Below, piece by piece: positions 24,905-38,827 of a DNA stretch of 64,000 nucleotides. Both the position numbers and the translations under genes were made by a program. The stretch is taken from positions 1 through 64,000 of the forward strand of contig VWZL01002223.1 in assembly GCA_013396915.1 (NCBI GenBank), read 5' to 3'. The notes below the pieces were generated by a model. The model saw nothing but the letters and a program-made list of their open reading frames with translations, did not search any database and was not told where the DNA came from. The stretch comes from Stercorarius parasiticus. Lineage: Eukaryota; Chordata; Aves; Charadriiformes; Stercorariidae. The stretch's first letter is position 1; every line of letters begins with the position of its first letter.

Positions 24905-26889
24905 GCAGCCTGGGGCGATGTGAGTAAAATGTTGGTATAACGGGCATTGAGAAAGCAGGTAGCTAAGAAGGCAGGCTATGTTTAAATTAAACCATAACTC
25001 TCTCTGTTTGGTTTTTAATACACTTTGGAGAAAAAATATGTATATACAATTTGGTCAGGCTTTACAGGTGCTGTTTAGTCAATAGGCAAGAACATCATCC
25101 ATGAAATTAATGGAAATACTTCCAATAAAGAGGAAGAGTTGAGTCAGGCACTAATGTCTCTACCCCCAGTTCAAAGAAGAAAGCTCTGTAATTTACCCAG
25201 AACAAGTTTTTAGAGACCCATAAGAAAGAGGATCTTTTTCTTAAACACATAGTGGAAAGGTAGCAAAACCCCAAATCAAACATTCTGTTTTGAACAACAT
25301 GTCTGTTATTCTGATCAGAATAATGGAAAAAGTTTTATCAAACCACAGACAGCTCCTAGATAAGTGAATTCACACCAGTTCTATTACTCTGAGCAAAAAG
25401 TAGAGCTGGTATAATATTACAGAGATGACTAATTGCATAATGTATTAAGTCATACCATCAAAATGTGTCAGTATAGTAAATGGACAGTGTTCAATCATCT
25501 CCAGTAAACACCAGTTAAAATAATCCGGGAAATGAAGAATTCTTTGCCAGAATACTATTAAACGGAAAATTATTCACAGACAATTTGACTGGCCCTGTAC
25601 ACATGAATTCTTTCACACTTAACTTGGTATTAGAGAGAAAAAGATACTGGAGACTATAAAATTCTCTACTCTTCAGTAATCTAAATCAGAAATTATACTA
25701 AACCACAAGAAGAATGATGACATGCTATCAGAAATCAAATAATGTTGGGAGACGTTTATAATAACAGGTATATATATGTAATTGAAAATTACATATTATT
25801 TTGCATATCCTCACGTTCTCCTTCATTCTGATAATTTGCATGCAAATAAGAAATCTTTAAGTGCATTTTAATTGCTACACTACCTTCAAAAATAAAGAAT
25901 TTTAAAGATACGTTTATTATTGTGTAGGGAAGGAAATGTTAATATGAACTAAATAATTACTCTATTTGCATAGTGATAAGAGTTATTTGTAATAAAATCC
26001 TCTTATAAAGAAGGAACACTGAACACTACAGAGCTTGACAAGCAAAATAACAGTAACAGAAAATGTCATCAAGAAAAGGTGCATTCATAGGTGAAAGACT
26101 CAGTACATTACTTTTCAATATATCTTTACTACTAATGTCAGAGTAACAGGTCAAGGCTTTAAAATCTTCAGCATATGCCATGTTTATTAGGCAGAAAGAA
26201 AATGTAGATAGGGAAAAAAAAAGTCAGAAGTACCTGAACTTCTTGTGCTCCAGAGGATTTTCTTGTGATTAGAATTTTTTTAAAGCTGCTGAACCAATGT
26301 TTTAATTTAGCAAAGATAAATATCATTTCCTGAGTATGACCTTGAATTTTAAGTCTCAGCCCAGAGGGAGTATTTACAGCCTGTAAACAGACTGATAATG
26401 GAAATTCTGACAAATCTCACCATTATGATGCTAGTTGCCTTTATCTTCCAATTTATTCCCTTCTTCCCTCTCTCCAAGACACAGATATCCACAGTTGACT
26501 AAAATCCTTGTCTTGGGTGCCTACCAGAGTATCTCAGACCTTTGCAGCATAAAAAAACACAGGATCACTTCTCATTTACTTCGACTTGGCTTTACCTTAG
26601 TATGTATAAATCAGCTTGTATTAGGCCTATATTCCATTTGTGGGCCTTTTACAAAATAACTCATATTGGCAAAAATTAAGCACAAGATAGACTATTTCTA
26701 CATGAATGCAGACACCTCTACATTCCTCGTAGCAGGGCGCCTGCCCAAGCCCCCTTGACCTCCAGAGCATATGTACTATATGGAGCATCAGGCACCTTCA
26801 TGCTGAAAGCCGTTTCCACAAAGACCACAGAAAAAAAGAGCTCTTCTGCTTGCTCTAACTGGCTTTCCTATCTCACACTGCCACTCTAA
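24905..26889. other. Non-coding unique sequence, nothing seen
   Basis: Strongly AT-rich, especially 25400-26100. No transposon, exon or RNA gene recognised. Confidence 0.5.
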
Positions 26890-27360
26890 AGCAGGAGGCA
26901 GTAGTTCCAAGGTAGTAGTTCTGCTGACCACCATCCTTACTTCTCCAAGAATCAAAAACTCCATCGTTTTGTAGTCACTATGCCCAAGACATCCTGCAAC
27001 CATCACATCACCCACAAGTCCTTTTCTGTTTACGAACAACAGGTCTAGCAGGGCGCCTTCCCTAGTTGGCTCACTCACCAACTGTGTCAGGAAGTTATCT
27101 TCCACACACTCTAGGAACCTCCTAGACTGTTTCCTCTCTTCTGTTTTGTATTTCCAGCAGACATCTGGTAAGTTGAAGTCTCCCATGAGAACAAGGGCTA
27201 GCAACTGTGAGACTTCTTCCAGCTACTTATAGAGTATTTCATCTACCTCTTTGTTCTGGTTGGGTGGTAACAGACTTCCACCATGATATTTGCTTTGTTG
27301 GCCTTCCCCCTGATTCTTACTCATAAACAATCAACCCTATTGTCACCTTCATTAAGCTCT
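26890..27360 (-). mobile_element. CR1 ORF2 endonuclease-domain fragment, inactive
   Basis: The minus-strand frame 27204-26788 (138 codons) starts inside the apurinic-type endonuclease domain of CR1 ORF2. It keeps the GDFN motif (residues 8-11) and the downstream blocks around QSRRFLEC and SEPTREGALLDL. The expected catalytic SDH near the domain end reads HSDY, so the His is lost. Similarity is clear to about residue 100 (near 26905) and then fades. Upstream of the ATG the frame continues, with one or more breaks, through a CR1-like VRIRG...YRPPNQ-type region to about 27360. The piece lacks both the RT domain and the 3' tail, so it is an internal fragment of an older full-length copy. Its upstream edge touches the LTR block. 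Confidence 0.85.
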
Positions 27361-28059
27361 ACAGAAAGCCCCCTTCATTGTTTTGTGGGAAGAGTGAGAT
27401 GCTGGAGGAGCAGCACAACGACTGCTGACAAATCTCAGCAGTCATATTACGAGGTTGCAGCAGGGCTTTGCTCAGCCCAGCAGGGACCATGGAAACATCC
27501 TCACCAGCCCTGGTTCCCAGGAGAGGAATTTCATATGCCCTACAACTTCCATGCACATCATTTGGGTGCGCTCTCTGACAGTTCTCAATCAATCTCTTTT
27601 GATCCTGTCCTGCCCACATCTTGTGGGCATGTAGTGGCATACACCAGTTACAAAGCCTGGTAAGACCGTGCAGACCAGACATACTCTGACCAACTGCCAC
27701 TTCAGCTGGTCCACAAGCCTTGCTCCTGTGCCCAAACTTCCAAATCTCCTCCATTGTCCTCAGAGCAACCACTGCCCTGTGAGTGGCTACCCAGGCCAAA
27801 TGGGGGACCTCAGTGTTTTGCACAGCCATGGTGCCAAGGGTCTTCAGAAGCAGCTGACAGCCAAAGCAGGAACATCTGCCTGTGAGCTATCATGGGCCAT
27901 TGTGGTGGGCCTTCTTCAATGTTTTTCCTTCCCCTCTGTCCTTACCCCTTCCCCCACTCTTTTTAATCTCTGCTTGGGGCTACACAGTTGCAGTAGATAG
28001 AGATACCACATCATCCTGGCATGTTTCTCACCTACCATGTCCAAAGGAGGAAGAGCTCA
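27361..28059 (+). mobile_element. Probable body of an avian ERV-derived element
   Basis: This stretch lies between the CR1 fragment and a recognisable LTR end. It has a richer G+C composition than its surroundings and no clear gag/pol/env similarity. Frames of 126 codons (+, 27283-27663), 156 codons (-, 27359-27829) and 110 codons (+, 27668-28000) overlap on both strands without a domain. It is assigned to the element only by continuity with the LTR to its right. It could instead be unique sequence. Confidence 0.35.
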
Positions 28060-28407
28060 GGGGTCTGTGCAGGGGAGACTGTGCAGTCATGCCGTGATGT
28101 ACAAGGGACATGTATGGGTCTGTTCAGCTGTCCTGGGGCATGAATGAGCAGTAAAAAGCCGGAGAAAGAAGGAAGGGAGGATGTTTGGAGTGATGATGTT
28201 TTGCCTTCCCAAGCAGCATGATGGAGGCCTCTTTTCCTGCACATGGCTGAATACCTGCCTGCCAATGGGAAGTAGTGAATGAATTCTTTATTTTGCTTTG
28301 CTTGCATGTCCGGCTTTCGCTTTACCTATTAAACTGGTTTTATCTCAACCCACGAGTTGTCTCATTTTTACCCTTCCTATTCTCTCCCTCATTGCACCAG
28401 GGGGGAG
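28060..28407 (+). mobile_element. Avian endogenous-retrovirus LTR, 3' part
   Basis: The right end carries TTATCTCAACCCACGAG, then TTACCCTTCCTATTCTC and CACCAGGGGGGAG, in the order I know from a common avian ERV LTR family. The LTR polyadenylation signal ATTAAA lies at 28328-28333, preceded by TTTGCTTTGCTTGCATG. Further left, GGCTGAATACCTGCCTGCC and GGGAAGTAGTGAATGAATTC also agree with that family. The usual last ~60 bp of the LTR are missing after 28407. No second LTR or coding region was recognised nearby, so this is a solitary, truncated LTR remnant in plus orientation. The exact left edge is uncertain. Confidence 0.75.
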
Positions 28408-31400
28408 TTTATAATAATATAATTTAATTTTCTACTATTCAAATTTTTTGAAGGGTGGAGTCATCAAAGGAAATCCCCTTTTTTCTTTCAAAACGGAAAG
28501 ATGCTTCTACCTTTACTTGCCATTTGTTTTCATTTTTCTCACTTACTCCAAATATCTTTGCTATCAACTGTAGTCAAAGTCACAGTCCTGGCTGAGTACT
28601 AGCTATTATATACATAGCTATAGAGCTATTCCCATTGTCATTAAAATGTTACAAAACAGGACAGAGAGCAAGCCTAGAGAACGGTTAGCTGGTATGGGTG
28701 CGGCCTTTACATTCCCTCAGTCCTTCATTTCTCACGATATGAAGTGATTCTTCATAAATGTGCTGTAATTAATTTATGTTCTCCTCTACATTCTACTATA
28801 CCTCTAAAATTGGCTAGGATAGTTTGTGCTTTGGGTTAAAATTAAATTATCATTAAAGTTTCCTTTATTTTATCATGCTGTCTTTGATGGAGGCTGGGCT
28901 TTGTAAACCCAGATCTACAAAACTATTGCTCATTGAAACTTATTTTAACTGATCATCTTAATTCTTGTGATAAGAACATCATCAGCCCGTGCTTGTTCTT
29001 ACTTATAATACAGTTCATCTTCAGCATGGCTGCTACTCATCTTCAGGGAAAAGAATACCCATATCTTCAGTTCTTGTTACCTTCTGGTGGGCAGAAGAAT
29101 ATTTTGGTATTTTACTATGCCAGTACATTACACATATTGTAGTGTTCTTTAGGTCTTAGGATTCACAGTTATTAGAGTATTTATCATTTCAGTATTCAGG
29201 GAATGAAAGAAGGAGGTAAAATTTTCTCTAGAACCCATCTCCTGCAAACAGATGGTTTTAATGAGAAGTCTGTGAGAGGCCTTGGTGTCAGCTGGCTTAT
29301 TGACTTGAACCTGTACAACTAGTCTGTCTATTTGGGCAAGTTGTCTTCTATGTGGCTTCACAAACTTTTAAAATCTTCAAATAATCTGGAAAAGAAGTTC
29401 ATCTGTTAGAGACTAATTTGGAGAAACCAGTCAGCAAGTGAGCTGACTGAAACGCCTGCTGCACTGCATCAGTCAGAGCTAAGGACAGGACGAACCTTTG
29501 AGCAAGTGAAACAGCCTGTAGTATGCCTTTCAAAATCAGGAGAAAAGATTTGTCCCTTGTTCAACTAGAAAACACTAAATGTCCTCAAAACAAGCCAAAA
29601 CCCTCAGCACAAGAAGCATTTTAACTTTTGGTCTGTATTGCTCCATCAATATGTCATCATATGATAACATGCTACAGAACTACATTACAAATTGTGCCCC
29701 CTGTCCCCTTCTCCACAATATTTTGCTCCCTATGGCTGGGGTTCTGCTAGGTACATTCTGGTTTAAACTGCTTTTCAAGCTCCAGGCTCCTACTGAAAAA
29801 GTAAAATTCAGTGCAGCTATTTGTGTAGGTATGTTCAGTAGCTGTGATGGAAAAAAAAATACCCACCCCAAAACAGAAACCAGCTGTATCCAAGCAAGTA
29901 TAGCAGCATGTATAATTTTCCATAGCCTTGGGCAAGAACTCTATGCATAGAAAAATTCCTAAGGTGTCAGAGTAACCAGAAATGCATTGACAAGTAGATA
30001 ATTAGGAACTGATTATGAAGACTTACCAGATGGATATGAAATTAAAGTTTGGGGGTTTTGTTGGGTTTGGGTTTTTATATATTTCCCAAGTAACCTGTAT
30101 TTAGCTGCAGTCAGCAATTTTATTCTCCCTGTTACCCTGTACAGCCAAGAAGTTACTTAACAGTTGATGCTGGAATTTCACTCACACTTTCTTCCTAATT
30201 TGATTCAAAATGCTTCATCTAGTACCCAGTTCATAGCCTTTGTTTACTAGACTGTCAAAAGGTTAAAAATAAATCAGTAAATAAGCAGGAGGATTTTTCA
30301 TTTAGAAGCAGTTGTAGAAGGAATTGCCTTTTCAGCAATGTTTACATTACAAACAACCAGTTTCCCTTCAAACAGTACTTTTTTTGAGAAAAAATGGGTA
30401 CTTTGTATGCTGTCTCACATGTCCAGAAAGGTTACATTACTGAGACACTATATTTAGAAGTGTCAGTATCTGAATGACAAGAAATTCACTGTCCAAGCTC
30501 CCTAGCTATTTTGGCCTTATTTACACACAGTGTTAACATCTTTCACAGCCATATACAGCAAACAATACTGAAATATTTGCACTACCAGTGACATCTGAGT
30601 AGAGAAGTTTAAACTACATTGATTAGATCAGTGAGTGAGAAGGAAAAGCCAAAGTTGCTATCAACCTGGAGACCTAAAAAGTCTCAGTTTCATCACAAGA
30701 AGACAGGTTTATCATTAATAAAATGTAAGGTATGCAGGGATAAAGTTTTCTATTAACAAAGCAAGTGCTTGTGTAAAGCAAAATAGAAGTAGCGCAAGTT
30801 TTCCAAAATGTCCTTTTGCTGTGCTGTGAAACAGTTCTGGCAGGGCAACTTCTGAAGATATCTACTCAGTTCATTGCTGCCACACTGAGATAGCAAGTGA
30901 GAGTGACAATAGATGCTTCAAAAAATATGAATATCTCACTACTAAATAATGAGTACATTTAACATAATTTTCTAAACAGCTGTGAAATGGTAACAGATTT
31001 TTGGTCATTACTACTAGAGTTGAATCGCTGGAGCTAAATTGCTCTGGATTCAAATTCTCCAGTTTGAATTATCGATTCCCCAACCTCTCCAATCCCTCCA
31101 AATGACCATTCACATGTCAGCTGTAAGTGCCCTTGGTTTATGAGGAAGCTGTGATTAATAGGTGCAATGCATGTGCAGAAAATATTTGCCACAGAAAAAC
31201 ATCTATGCACAAGAACCCCTTGAACTCACAGCAGTGTTCTGAATATTATCTTGGTGATGACTTCTATGACACTAGGTTTTATGGCTCAGGAATACCGAGA
31301 TCCTCAATAGCTCTACTTAGTCCTCATCCAGCACCCCCAAAACAAAGAAACAGATAAAAGAGGAGTTGATATGTGAACAAAGAGAAAGAAAAAAAAATTT

Positions 31401-34400
31401 GGTGCTCTCGCTAAATAAGTTGTCTGACAGGGAACAAGGAGAGTTGTAATGCGCATATGTACTATTGTGGGAAAACCTATTTGGGTCTATTACAATAAAG
31501 AAACAGATGAAGAACAGTCCATCTGTGCACAAATATGACCCCTGCAATGCTGCCAACATCAGAGTGATCTGCCAAATGATACCATCTGCACAAATGGAAA
31601 TTCTTCTATGAGCAGATTGAGCTCACATGCAGATTTAGTAAAACTCTTAAAGGAGTACTGTATCCAGAGGTACTGTCTGCTTTGGAGGTGGAGAAGACTT
31701 GTTATCTACTCATTCTTGTTCCGCTGCATGGCCCATTGAGGCTCTGAAGGATGTGGTCCTTCACAGACTGGGGTGGGAAAGGGAGTGGGGTTCTGAACTT
31801 CATCTCCTGGGACACAGGAGGAGGACAAGTGAGTCTCGCTCTCTCTTCCAGCCAGCAAGGACCAGCTCCTTCCCTGAGCTGCTCTAGGAGGATTCATCCT
31901 TGTCACCTCAGTGAGGGCAACTGGAAGACCGTGCTTCAGGGCTGCACTGTCACTGAATTGTAAGGGCCTTACAGGGCAGTGATTTGGGATTCCTGATTTT
32001 GAGTGTAGAAGCTCATCTCGCAGAGCTCCTGAACTGCAGAGAAGGAACCTGAACCCCTAGCACAGAGCCTCAAGTGATTTCTGACTGAGACCCTATTTCT
32101 GTGTGGTCTGTCATCCTAAAGAGCATAGATGGGTGAAGCCGCAGGGGCTTTAACCGCTTCTTTGAGAACAACCACCCTAGAAGGAGGACTGTGGGGATAT
32201 TTGTATCCTGGAGCATAGAGAGGCTGCTTAAATTCACCAGCACTTTTGCAGCTCACCTTATCTGAATAAGATTGCCAAGAAAGCCACCAGAATCACTTGG
32301 CAGGACAGAGTCTGTCAGTCTACTCTGGAAGTAGATTGGGACCAATGGCTTGACAGGGCCTGTGTTTGGAGTCATGTAAATATTCTTATACAGGTGCAAT
32401 CTTCTTTTAAAGGAGCTGTATAGGAAATGAAGACAGTGAGTCTTCAAGACCCTCACAGGTCACAGAGAGGTGCCTTGGGCAAAGACCTGCCCATAGATAC
32501 CAATAAGTTGAAAGTGAGTCTGATCTAAACCAAAGAATTAAAAGCAGTCGTGGAAGTTTTTACCTACTGCTGAGTCCCCTCACCAATTTCTTTGGGTTTA
32601 CAATCACATTTTAAAACACTCATCTGTCCCCTGTTGCTTAGTCAAAGACCAGCACACAAAAGGAGAGACTAAGTAATTGACTTCATAAGGAAAACGCGTC
32701 TGACTATGCAGAAAGCACTGCCAAGAAAGCATAGTCAAAAAAGACAAACACATTTCTTTCCTTTAATTCTCTTTCCATAAGGCATTTTAGGTGCTACTTA
32801 TAACAACAGGCAATAATAAAATCAGAAATTACTTTTGTTGATGGTATCCCTCAAAAAATATGCAGAACATGTACTTTGCTCATGACAGACCTGTAACCAC
32901 TTCCATTCAGTACTATTTCCATAGAAAATGTTTGGATACTTTAGCAAGAAAGGTGCTGTCTTATGTATTTTTCTTCTGCCTTCTAACGTAGCAATCCATA
33001 TTTGCAGGTAACTTCTGAGATTAGGCCTCATATTCACAAGTATTGATTGATTAAAGCCCAATTCCAAAACTGTGTTTAGTCTGCAATGATGAGCATTGAA
33101 TTGATCAGCTTGAGGGGTCAAAGTCCTGGACCAGAAATTGCAGCACTGGGACAGGTACTTTGGGATGTCCCCCGGGCACCGCAGGGGTAGGTATCCAGTG
33201 AAAAAAGACTGATGTGAGCAGGTACGTATCTTAAACCCTGTGCTTTGCCAGGTGCCCCTCTCTCCAAAGTCAGATCTACAGCTCTTTCCTTCCAAAATCA
33301 AAACAGCTTGGTTTTTTTCCCCTTGGGAGCATAGCTACTGTAGGACACAGCCTCGCCCTTTTACATAAATAGATCACCTTCCAAAAATGCAGAAAAGCCA
33401 CTTTCACTGGATTATTCCTCAGCCTAAAGGGATTCACAGTTACATCTCTCCCAAGAGCATGTTAAAGCTACCAGTTATTCTGGAAAGAAGGTACTCTCTC
33501 CTCCTGCAGCAAAAAAGGAGACAGTAAAATTGCCTTGACAAGTAGATACCAGGTGGATAGGTTAACCATCGAAGACTGTGTCACATGAAACAGAAATGGA
33601 GCAAAAGTGAAGCACAGACTGGAACTTCCCCCTCCCATGCAAGCACCCCGATTACAAGTTTATCACCTGTATCACTTGCAATTGAAAAAAAAAATATCTG
33701 CCAGTTATTCTGTTTGATGACAGATGCAATCCTCCAAAACGTCCATGCTGAATTTAGCCTGCTTTTCCTTTTTCAGGGAAAGCATGAAACTATTCAAACA
33801 TACTTTTAAAAAAAAAAGGGAGGGGGAGGCACAAAAAAAAGCGCTATATACTTGTGAGACGACTGATTGATACATGCTGTCAATGGACCAGTTTCCAAGG
33901 TGATGGTGACAGCTCTTCCAATAAACCGCTTTAAAACTGGGTTTTGAGAGTGCAGGGAAATATGTATAAATATAGGTATAACAGAATGCCTTCTGTTCAA
34001 AATTATTTTTCTTCTTCCAAGAAATGTTTTAAATGTTGACAACCAAGCTGTATCAGAAAACTAATCAGCACATCGACACCTCAGAGTCAAAACGAAATGC
34101 AGACTCCACTTAACTTGAATGGCAGTTGCATAGTGACACTTGTCTTCTGTGAAAATTATTATGGAACAGAACCAAGACCTGGAACATTTGGATTCTTTGT
34201 TTTGCCAGTCTTCCTGTGAGATTCTAACCAAGATACGAGGGGGTTTTTTAGTTATGTGTTAGCTTACTCCTCAGTTATGCGAGGCAAAGTGATAAGAATT
34301 TGTTAGATGAATAGCATCAGCCTGCTGTCTACATTTTGCAATCTTACTAATCACTCTGGGACACATCTGAGTTTAGGTACTAAAGAAATGGCAACATAGC

Positions 34401-37400
34401 TTCAGGGAAGATCCAGTGCTTTCTTCTCCAAGAGCAAGAGGTCCTCTGAAAAAAAAATCTTCTTCAAGAAATGTCTGTCCACGTATTTTCAACATGGATT
34501 TTTTTTGCTTCCAGTTTGCTACATTATTTTGTGAAAACAGAACTCAGACAACTGTGGTCAATCTGCCTTGGATAAAGTGCCTTCATTTTCTTCTTGAAGG
34601 CCTTAACTTTCTAAAAATCAAAATTAATATATAATAATTTAATAATATATTACTATAAGAACACTAGACATATGTCAACCACTTCATAAAGTGTGATTTC
34701 AACCTTTTTTCTTATCCACATAGCATAACTTATTCCATCCATCTTCACTCTGCGTTAAGTACTTATAAAAATGGAACACAATAGGAGCAGTTTGTTCTGT
34801 CAAAAACCTACTGCACTAGAACAGAGCAAGGTATATCAAAGAGAGAATAATCAAAATTAGACTATTATTAATGAAGGTTAATTAGTTATCTAATTTTAGA
34901 ACTTCCTGCTGATAATACAGCTTTCAATGCATCTCTTATGCAATGCATAAACCAGACAAAAGTAGGAGGCATTGTTTGCCTTATGTAAGATGATAATTTA
35001 ACTAAGTTTTTTCTACTTTTTTCCAGCTGAAAAGTCTTTCTAATTAAGGCTGCATTGGTTGTGTTATCAGCAAGACACTACCTTTCTCTAAGTACTTTGC
35101 ACGCTGGGGGACATTCCAAGGACAACTCTTGTTCTTTTCTTGACAAGATAGCTTATAAACTGTCAGGTGGCCATTTATTCCACCTAGCTGAAGGTCTGTC
35201 TTGAAGGATATTTGATTAGGTCCATCTGATCAAGATGGAGATCTAACACTACCAGGAGGATGGTCATTTTTATTGCCAAGTAAAGTGTTCAGAGCGACAT
35301 GCATTTAACGTAACTTTCTCTCCTATTTCAGACAGATTATATTGTTTCTTCCCTGGTAAGATATGGATCTCACTGCAAGTTCAAGACTGCACCGATCTCA
35401 TCTGACAGTGTTATATCTTTATGCCATCCTACAAGATTAATTTGTTCAGCTTCATAAACCAAAAACACAGTTCTAAAATTTTGCTATTTAACTGAGTTTA
35501 AAATCATTACAGGTAAAGACATTTGAAATACCATTGCCTCAAAACATGAGGAAGAAGTGTCTGTCACATGGCTTCACACCTCAAGCAGTTATTCCCTTTG
35601 GACTTTGAAGAACCATGTCATATACATTTTCTATCATTTTGTATTTTTCTTTTATATTAAAAAAAAAGCTTGTGCAGGTATTATGAAAAGTAGTGTACTA
35701 GGGTAGCAAGCCTACAAAATTTAAAAGATTAATCGACCTACAGGAAGGAGATGGATGACCATTGATTACCATGCACACATGTTCAAGATGATAGATGAGT
35801 GCCGTCAGACCATTGATCTTTGCAAATTAGCCTGACTTTGGTCAACTATCGCTTGTCTTTGGGACTTCTTCCATTAGTAGTTATCCTTAAAAAAAAATAA
35901 TCCGACAAAGCTCACTGTGTTCCAAGCCATTACTTTGGGCACAGTCTGATTGATATGACCATAGCTCATCCCTGTCTTAGAGCCATTCTGCAAAAAGATA
36001 AGAGGTGGTTGCATTTTTCCCCACTATGTAAAACGACCCACAAGATTTTTTGTGTTTTTCTCCCAGGATCTATTTTCAAACTCTTTCTGCCATAAGGTCA
36101 TTTTTCTCATTGAAGTTTACATGTACATTTTGAAAACAGGTTAAAAATGCAAGAAACAATTCTACAAAGATAGAAATGTTTATCAAAGCTTTCCTCTGGC
36201 TCGCATTCTGATCTGCACTTTGCTTTTACACTTGCATAGTATTAGATCAGTTTGAAATTATTAATTCCAATATTCACCAATAGAAGCAGGATCCAGAGTG
36301 GCCTGTTGAAAACAGATGTGAATTTTCTGCTGACCTTTGATGATCTGTAGAAGGTCAGAGCCAAGTAACCGAGTACTTCCTTCATAACGTCTATTGGAAG
36401 ACATTGAACAATCTAACTTCTACCACTGCAGGAGACAAAAGAGGTGAAAATGCTAAGCCCTTTGAATAACTTTCCTATTCGTTACTCTTTTTCCGAGATC
36501 CACTCTGAAGAATGGCTGTAAGCACTACATGCAGCATGAAATTCAAAATCTGACCTGTTCGTGGATGCATATGATCGTGTAAAACTAAACAGAGATATGA
36601 GGAAGTTAAATGTGCCTATTTTGACACAAGCTGTGCAGAGTCTCTTTGGAACATGGCTATTGATCATGTTTAGGCTTGTCATTATTCACAGCAAGATCCT
36701 CAGTTTCGCTTTCCAGAGTTTCACGGATGATGTATACCAACTCGCCAGTAACAGACGACTTTCAAGCTTGATGTGAACTTCCAAGAAAGGTCGTCTCTTA
36801 ATGCTGTTATTTAGGCTAAGGAAACATACCCTAGGCACACACTTGCCTCATATCCAGTGAGGATTATAGAAACTGTTGGCCAGGTGTCTAAGGTGATGTA
36901 TTCCTGACAACCAAGGAAACGTTTCAGCCTGTGCACTGCCTGAGATTTTAATGCTGATAACGAAGAGGGCAAAGTCTAATAGGTAGAAAAAAGCTCATTA
37001 AACATGTTTATTTCATCCAGGATTCCTTCCTTGACCCCAAAGGAGGCCTGGTCTGACAGCAAGGGAAGGAATCGCTTTAGGAAAGGGCCTGAAACCAAGA
37101 AAAGTGAAGAGTGAATAAATTTTATATTGGGCTCCAGATAAGTATCTAAATGCATTTGTCTTAGCAACAGGTAAGTCAGACTATACACAAACCTGTTCAC
37201 AGGTGCATTAGAGGATGTCATGACACGAGCAAATATTGGCGAGTCTATCATGTGCTTCTGTACACTCAATAAATTGTTGCATTTTTGGTAGCTAGAAGAA
37301 GATACACGCACCCCATTCCATACAATGGATTATCATCTAGGGTACCAAACTTCCAACTGACAGCTCAGTCACCCAAGTCACAGCTTCACATTGCATTACT

Positions 37401-38827
37401 CTTGATGGTACATAAATAATAATCTCCACTCTAAAAACTACTCCTAATAAACAACTGTGCTTCACAGGTCTTACTAAGCAAGTTCTAATAGGCTTATACA
37501 GGGGAAGGAAAGCAAAAGCTACCAGTGTTAAACAGGGTCACTGCAGGTCAGGCTAGGATCAGGGAAATTCATCCATTTCACCATGCTCAAGGTACAAGTG
37601 AGAGAGAAGAAATACCTGACATATCTCATGGGAAGCTGTGTGAATCATTAAGACCCATTCAGTGCCTATACTGGTTACAGAATAGAGCTGGCCAAAATCA
37701 GTTTTCATCCCATGGATAATTCAGATATTTCAGTGTTTGTTTGCATTCGGAATTAAAATGAAAAATCCACACTTTCAAATGATTTGTGAAAGGGTTCAGT
37801 TTCATAGAAATGCCTCAGAAATGTCAAAATTATGTTTGATATTGCCAAGTGAGTCAAAATATTTTGTCATTTGCAAACTTTTCCTGTTTCATTTAACAGC
37901 ATAAGAACTTTTGGGAGGGATGGGGTATGTTCAGTGCTGGAGAACTCTAGGAACCACAGTCTACATCCCCAGGTCCACGCTCTTCTTGGTGAATGGGATC
38001 CCATCTTGACAGCAGGTATAACGATGCCCAGTGCCCATCTGACTTAAAAGATGCTCCTCAAGTTCAACAAAGTGAACACACCTCATGTGTCATCTTCCCA
38101 TTCAGTGAGGGAAAATTCCCATTTTATGAAAACTGTGTCTGTTACAATAAAACAATGGAAACCTTAAAGGTCCCAAGGAATTTTAAAAACATTAGCTTAA
38201 GTTCCCTTTTTCTAGTGTTGTTATAAGAACACCAGGGCTCAGATTATAGGGTGCTTAAGCACCTTTTGCAATACGACTGTAGAACAAGTTACCACAAGTC
38301 CAACCTGGACCCTGTGATTGATCTCTCATACTGAAACCAGACTAAAATATTCCATTTCTTTTTTTTTCTTCTGTGTAGCTGCTCTCACTTCAATCTGCCA
38401 CCAGCTGCTTATTTTCTGTCAGATTGTCATATCTTTTTAGCAAGCGTTTTACTCCTTTTAAAAATGTTTCCACTTAATCATTTCACTTGACCAAGGTGAC
38501 TTTTTCACAATATTAGTCCATTCTGATTAAATTTGTGAAGTTCTAATCAATGCAAGTTCAGAGCCTGTTTTTGATCCAAATCTCTTCTGGTTTCTTCTGA
38601 TCTCTTGCTGAAAGAACAATTTAACTTCCTTTGGTTATCTTTCACGTATAACACGTAAAGGTTGTTGTACTGTTTGTGTTTTCCACACCACAGTTTTTCT
38701 GGTTTTCAAGAGAGCATTGCAGTATTAAATAAAAGCCTTCTCATACGGTTTTTCGGTTGGGGTTTTTTTGTGGGTTGTTTTGGGGATTTTTTGAGCAATC
38801 TGTGAACTTGAGATATCCACATTTAGG
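28408..38827. other. Ten kilobases of non-coding sequence, no gene seen
   Basis: No transposon or exon recognised. The larger frames are 159 codons (-, 33301-32822), 123 codons (+, 29579-29950) and 111 codons (-, 37311-36976). None has a familiar domain, and by rough arithmetic frames of ~160 codons are expected about once in a window this size. G-rich, telomere-like patches lie at 30051-30071 and 38755-38785. 31740-32480 is somewhat richer in G+C without identifiable content. Confidence 0.55.

Noticed and set aside
27283..27829. Frames of 126 (+) and 156 (-) codons
   Set aside because: They straddle the CR1/LTR junction and overlap each other; no retroviral or host domain is seen.
32822..33301. 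159-codon minus-strand frame
   Set aside because: No recognisable domain; about one frame of this length is expected by chance in the window.
36976..37311. 111-codon minus-strand frame
   Set aside because: Translation resembles no known family and has no splice-site framing.
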